Of a stretch of 64,000 nt of DNA, positions 60,601-64,000 are shown piece after piece. The stretch covers positions 30,778 through 94,777 of the forward strand of contig NW_019776182.1 of NCBI RefSeq assembly GCF_001039355.2. Reading direction: 5' to 3'. Source of the DNA: Lingula anatina. Its lineage: Eukaryota; Brachiopoda; Lingulata; Lingulida; Lingulidae. Positions within the stretch are counted from its first letter, which is position 1. The number at the start of each line of letters is the position of its first letter. Below the pieces are notes generated by a model. It was not told the origin of the DNA and did no database searches. It was given only the letters and a program-made list of their open reading frames with translations. Both the position numbers and the translations under genes were made by a program.

Positions 60601-63409
60601 GTGTACAGCTTTGACGCTCTGTCTACTTATGTTGGTCTTAAGCACAAAGAAAAAAGTTTCGCTGAAGTTTGTTTGGATATTTAGATACCCTTTATTTTTG
60701 GCAAAATTGCCTGTACTGCTGCTATAAAATCTACTCAAACAAGAATCGGTCTTTAAATGTTAAAGTAGTTTGTACATTTTTCATCTTTTTTTCTTAACAA
60801 TTATTTTTATCAAACTTTAAACAAAACATTCTTTCAAAAACAAAACCCTACAATTATCAGTTAGGTTTTGCCTTAATACGCAGTATAACTGTTAGGTCAG
60901 CCACGTCCTTAATTTCCATCGATTTGGCTTCAACTTCAAATATTAATTTTAAATATCATAGTATGTGGCGTCCATATGGGCTTTGATGTTCATTTCCTGC
61001 AGCCCTATTCCAATTTCAAAAATATTCAAATGTGGTAAAATTTATCATATTGCACTAGATACCCTTGACCCTCTCCTTAACCCATGTCCACTTACCCTTG
61101 TGTTAAAACCTTGACCAGAACTGCCCAACAGGTGGTCATTCCAGTCAAAACAGAATCACCTAGCACATGGGAGTTATCAGAGAAAATTCTCCTAATTCTC
61201 TCGCACTTGTTAGACTTCTAAGACCAATTTATGAATTTTTTGTGTTGTAATTTGAATTGTTCAAGTGTTGCACTGCAGCTGCCTAATCCAAAAAATGGTT
61301 CAAGCAAAAATCTAAGAATCTTCCTCAAAGCAATTTAGAAAGGCTCAGATTTATATATAAAATTAAGTCACGAAGGAAAAGCCATATATCTGAAAAAATC
61401 TTTCAGGCATTTGCAATAAGTTCTTTACTGCCACGCTTGTTTATTTGGTCTATAATGCCCAAATGATGAGCAAATTATCCCCCAAGGTATTATTTCCCTT
61501 GCAGTTACAGATCTGGGATTAATCCCCCCAGACACTGAATAGTTTCTGAAAACAGTTCAGTAAACTGACAGGTGTCATTTGTGAAGAGAAATATGAATTT
61601 AAATAATTGAATATTATAATAATTATCAGAACATGTTCCAAGTCCTATGATGGATATAACTGATGGGTGTTATTTGTGTTTTACTGTATTAATTGAATAT
61701 AAACATAAGCAAACTCAACACTGATATTTCAAGCTATAACAGAAGCATAAATGCATCTGATAACAACTGTAAGAAAAAATAGAAAAATATCAACAAATGA
61801 TACAAATGTCAAATCTGCATGTGGGGAGTAATTAGACCTACACATACTAAGAGTATAGAGCAGGTTGGTATTTTTGTTCTTATCCTGACAGCCGAACTTT
61901 ATTTTAATGATCAGAATATTGATCCACAGAGTGAAAGCCATGCAGTATTGTTGTATGACTGTGGTAATCACTAGGAGGATAGGTTTATTATGAAAAACAG
62001 AAAAAAAAGCAACTCTTATAAAAATACCAACCGCAGAAAGAGCAAGTATACTTCATGTAGCTGACTGTATGCATGTCAATTATTTCAGCACTGAATACCT
62101 CTTGTGTTAAAGCTAAGTTTTTCGTGACAAAAGTGCACGTTCGCATGCTCTCTGGCTCTACATGTCAATCAGCTGCATTCTGAATATAATATCAATCTTG
62201 ATCATATGCATACACAGCTAATTTAAAGATCTCTCAAGACTGAAATTTCTTTTCCCCAGCTAATTGCTGTAATTCCATTAAGCCCACTGATTAGTTTAAT
62301 CCTTTAGAGACACGGCACTGGTATTTTGTAACTATTACTGTTACATTTACATAACTTGATTGCATAGTTCAAATGTAAACAATATATATTCCAAAATTTA
62401 TGTCATATTTATTCATTAACTATGCAGAGCAATGCTTGCACTCAACTTGTACTTAAACCTGCATACCAATGTCAGTGATATAAATCATATTGTTAAGAGG
62501 GTCAGATTGAAAATGGCCTATCACGGAATATGAAAATCAACTGACACAACTTCCATACAGGTCATGGGGATATAATGGAATTTTATAGGTACGCATGCTG
62601 GCAGGTCATTGGGAATCATCTGAGATGGCATAAAGTCATGCAACATCCAACTTTTGTCAACTAGCGCAAAATCAACTAAAATCTCCTGAGATTTGGAGGG
62701 GAGCTGGGTCAGAAATAATGACTGACTAGCGAGTGCGTTTTGGCAACAAATAAAAGCTGACAAAATTTATCCACAGATATTTTTCTGGATGTTTTGTGAA
62801 GATATGTCAAATTACAGCCTATTACTCCCAACAGCATGACTTAACCATGTTTTGTGTGTCGCTATTATATTGTTTTCTAAAACAATATTCCAAGCACAAA
62901 CTTATAGTTTTAACCCTTATCCCTTTGGCTCCTACAATCTACCGAATAATGAACCCTCAGAACAATAAACCCTTAGAATATAAGGACTCTGTCAGGTGGT
63001 ACCAACAGTATCTATACAGACTTTCATTGACAATTTTTATTGCTGAGTATCAAACCTCAATGCAGTACATTTAAGGAGTCACAAAAAAATCACTTAAGTA
63101 CATATGTATGTTATTTCAGATTTTCTTTGTTGGAAATATTAAAAAAACTGACAATGCTTCTTGAAGACCTTGCCACGAGGGTTATCAATATATTTTTCTA
63201 TGAAATATATCTCTAAACTTAATTGACAGAAGAAAAAAAGTATTTCAAAAAATCAAAGTGTTTCTATTCTAGTTTCACCCTATTTTTTACCTGTCATCAT
63301 TCTTCAAGTTGCTGGAAACACGTGTTCCAACACAAACAAGAAGTCCTCCCAAATCATCGCGCGCCTGTGACATGTGAACCAACTCTTTCCCAGAGAACTG
63401 CCACTTCAT
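45562..63409 (-). CDS. FAM149: FAM149-family protein (DUF3719), 16 coding exons
   Basis: Joined exons, in transcript order: 63409-63291, 59093-58989, 54953-54800, 54069-53930, 51388-51251, 51020-50856, 50527-50395, 50142-50085, 49736-49624, 49237-49107, 48620-48440, 48124-47885, 47424-47296, 46844-46721, 46011-45877, 45626-45562. All junctions are GT-AG and in phase, for a total of 2130 nt (709 residues plus stop). The DUF3719 domain (about 118-176) reads YSTYSWGDDEFERQ, KTVRQLFEEIDSVLFEQ and ETFPHLRILG across three exons, with the diagnostic HLR. A second conserved block, RRPGFPPMTPTACAKD, is near 290-305. The C-terminal half is Ser/Pro/Ala-rich and probably disordered. Vertebrate FAM149B1 is linked to ciliary function (Joubert-type disease), so a ciliary role is a family-based inference. 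Least certain: the first Met (63409 or 63373) and the last exon. Confidence 0.88.
45877..46011 (-). CDS. FAM149: FAM149 exon 15
   Basis: Encodes EMLLGITGSGINPSSEAA. Acceptor TTTGTAG, donor ATGGG|GTGAGG. Confidence 0.82.
46524..46703. mobile_element. MITE with GGTCCATAGCC/GGCTACGGG termini, intronic
   Basis: Aligns end to end with 42127-42292 (AGCCAGCAATTT, AAATTTTACCCAGAG, CTGGCTACGGGC). It sits in intron 14 of the FAM149 gene. Confidence 0.75.
46721..46844 (-). CDS. FAM149: FAM149 exon 14
   Basis: Encodes NPAVAAALANTVPSRRSSTP. A MITE (46524-46703) sits only 18 bp past its donor (TTTAG|GTAAGA). Confidence 0.82.
47296..47424 (-). CDS. FAM149: FAM149 exon 13
   Basis: 43 codons, both ends phase 0 (KSAHHLETRPSTTHTFR at the end). 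Acceptor TTTTCAG, donor TTAGG|GTGAG. Confidence 0.82.
47885..48124 (-). CDS. FAM149: FAM149 exon 12
   Basis: Exactly 80 codons, both ends phase 0. Pro/Ala/Ser-rich with an alanine run (ATAAAATNA), low complexity and probably disordered. Confidence 0.82.
48440..48620 (-). CDS. FAM149: FAM149 exon 11
   Basis: Basic, Ser/Asn-rich (SSATFRRKPHPQRLAPLDGR). Acceptor GTCCAG, donor GGGGCT|GTAAGT. Confidence 0.85.
49107..49237 (-). CDS. FAM149: FAM149 exon 10
   Basis: Encodes QLTKFPQMQLEYEDSF and a further 28 residues. Donor TTTGG|GTAAGC. Confidence 0.85.
49624..49736 (-). CDS. FAM149: FAM149 exon 9
   Basis: Encodes EEEDDMPMLPDLPSHLGAIM. Acceptor TTGCAG, donor ATAAG|GTGAG. Confidence 0.88.
50085..50142 (-). 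CDS. FAM149: FAM149 exon 8
   Basis: Short 58-bp exon encoding QVVNNLKKLLRLYHVQLL, likely a helix. Acceptor TTTTCAG, donor AACAG|GTCAG. Confidence 0.85.
50395..50527 (-). CDS. FAM149: FAM149 exon 7
   Basis: Encodes SPRRRRPGFPPMTPTACAKD then SSYEYIWSE, a second family-conserved block. Acceptor TTTTCAG, donor TCAGAG|GTAGG. Confidence 0.9.
50856..51020 (-). CDS. FAM149: FAM149 exon 6
   Basis: Acidic segment HLEEEVIEQDGEYEDIIAID. Acceptor TTTCCAG, donor CATGA|GTAAG. Confidence 0.9.
51251..51388 (-). CDS. FAM149: FAM149 exon 5
   Basis: Continues HLR with ILGRQFFPTQDQGF. The acceptor is a T run followed by AG; the donor is ATGGG|GTATG. Confidence 0.9.
52930..53130. repeat. Degenerate TTTGCAG-rich repeat, intron 4 of FAM149
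   Basis: TTTGCAG, TTGCAGCAAATTT and CAGCAAATTTGCTG recur many times, ending in the palindrome GCAAGCAGGCCTGCTTGC. Probably a mobile or tandem repeat; class unknown. Confidence 0.5.
53930..54069 (-). CDS. FAM149: FAM149 exon 4 (DUF3719 core)
   Basis: Encodes EFERQASKTVRQLFEEIDSV through WVETFPHLR, the most diagnostic part of the family. Acceptor TTCTCACAG, donor CTCAG|GTATG. Confidence 0.95.
54579..54624. repeat. (GT)n microsatellite, intronic
   Basis: 23 uninterrupted GT units in intron 3 of the FAM149 gene; a shorter GT tract (minus CA) is at about 54370-54385. Confidence 0.95.
54800..54953 (-). CDS. FAM149: FAM149 exon 3
   Basis: Serine-rich, ending STYSWGDD at the start of the DUF3719 domain. 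Acceptor CTTTCAG, donor GATGAT|GTAAGG. Confidence 0.9.
55882..56040 (+). repeat. Dispersed about 160-bp repeat, copy 3 of 3
   Basis: Contains CAGATCCAGAGATATTTTCT, CAGATACCCGTCAATGTAAA and AAGACCCAGAAGGCAGCC. Lies in intron 2 of the FAM149 gene. Confidence 0.7.
58989..59093 (-). CDS. FAM149: FAM149 exon 2
   Basis: Acceptor TTTCCAG, donor TCGAA|GTAAGG. Encodes VDVHPLPEFGQQTLPPEF, a proline-rich conserved-looking N-terminal segment. Confidence 0.85.
63291..63409 (-). CDS. FAM149: FAM149 exon 1
   Basis: Starts at Met 63409; an in-frame alternative is Met 63373 (MSQARDDLGGLL). The frame stays open about 110 bp farther upstream without a Met, so an earlier exon may exist. Donor GACAG|GTAAAA, phase 2. 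Confidence 0.6.
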
Positions 63410-64000
63410 GCACACACAGAACTGTGCCCACTTTGGGCACGTGAATATTGCAACTTGATGACGCTCATCATGACAACTGGCTACAAAATCCCTGAAATCT
63501 TGAGCTTTTCCATATGGTGTGTCCTCCCGCCCTCATGCTCTTGTTTTTGTTTATTTTTGGTCCGTTTCCCAGGGAACTCTGTTTTTCAAATTCAGTTTGT
63601 TTTTGTCAAGTACTGGTAAGTCACTTGTAACAAAAATTCCAGCTATTGACTTGTTTTTTTAAGACAATCTCCTTACAAATTATCCTTTGCCCTGAGATTT
63701 AATGCAAGATATCTGTCAAAATTATGAAGATTCACTTTACTCTATTCATAAGTGAGACAAGACGAAACTGCTCAACAACAAAACCTGAGACAACCAACCA
63801 CCGTCAGCCCATGAGAAAAAAATCCTATAATTTATCCCTCGACTGCATGCCTAAATTCACCATCAAACGCCAGAGGTACTCTTTGTTCAGGAACACTTTG
63901 TTCAGGAACGCAATTTCTGCCATCATGCTGCCAGTAGTAATTCAACACTCCTTTCCCTTGCCTGTATCTGTAACACTGTCAGTCCCACAGATTTTAAAGA
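63410..64000. other. Upstream flank / 5' leader of the FAM149 gene
   Basis: The frame of exon 1 stays open leftward-reading from about 63520 without a start codon. No TATA box or upstream coding exon is identified. Confidence 0.4.

Overview
This is eukaryotic nuclear DNA, AT-rich, with spliced genes, long introns and many dispersed repeats. The gene content and repeat style suggest a marine invertebrate, perhaps a lophotrochozoan such as a mollusc or brachiopod, or an invertebrate deuterostome. The sequence alone does not settle the phylum. The assembly carries one long N run (20070-20264) and eight single-n gaps (near 899, 10980, 12761, 16694, 21442, 23755, 36765 and 39138).

Layout. 1-4.8 kb: no gene seen, simple repeats only. 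4.8-11.8 kb: transposon graveyard with a LINE reverse-transcriptase tail, a frameshifted hAT transposase (minus strand) and a 3.7-kb composite of internally repeated units. 12-14.3 kb: one doubtful exon. 14.3-18.9 kb: a 2.2-kb segment present twice. 19.4-22.2 kb: two foldback-type elements. 22.1-25.7 kb: a TATA-driven gene for a secreted 14-cysteine peptide; its first half is present twice. 25.7-29.3 kb: intergenic, with a TTAA-bordered MITE. 29.36-30.59 kb: an intact, single-exon beta-1,3-galactosyltransferase-like gene. 31.2-36.7 kb: two divergent copies of a small secreted tyrosine-rich protein gene, with relic fragments and more repeats between them. 37.3-42.5 kb: foldback repeat, a third doubled segment, and a Harbinger-like remnant. 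45.56-63.41 kb (minus): a FAM149-family gene that I rebuilt as 16 coding exons, all in phase, giving about 709 residues.

Three doubled segments (14.3-18.9, 22.1-25.1 and 37.9-40.5 kb) share one architecture. Two near-identical copies run head to tail, separated by a single n, with an insertion unique to one copy exactly at the junction. The simplest reading is that both haplotypes of one diploid locus were placed in tandem during assembly. If so, the apparent second peptide gene is an allele. Its coding exon differs at five bases, all of which change the amino acid.

The genes do not form an obvious pathway. The most original content is the cysteine-rich peptide precursor and the tyrosine-rich pair. 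I recognise neither as a named family.
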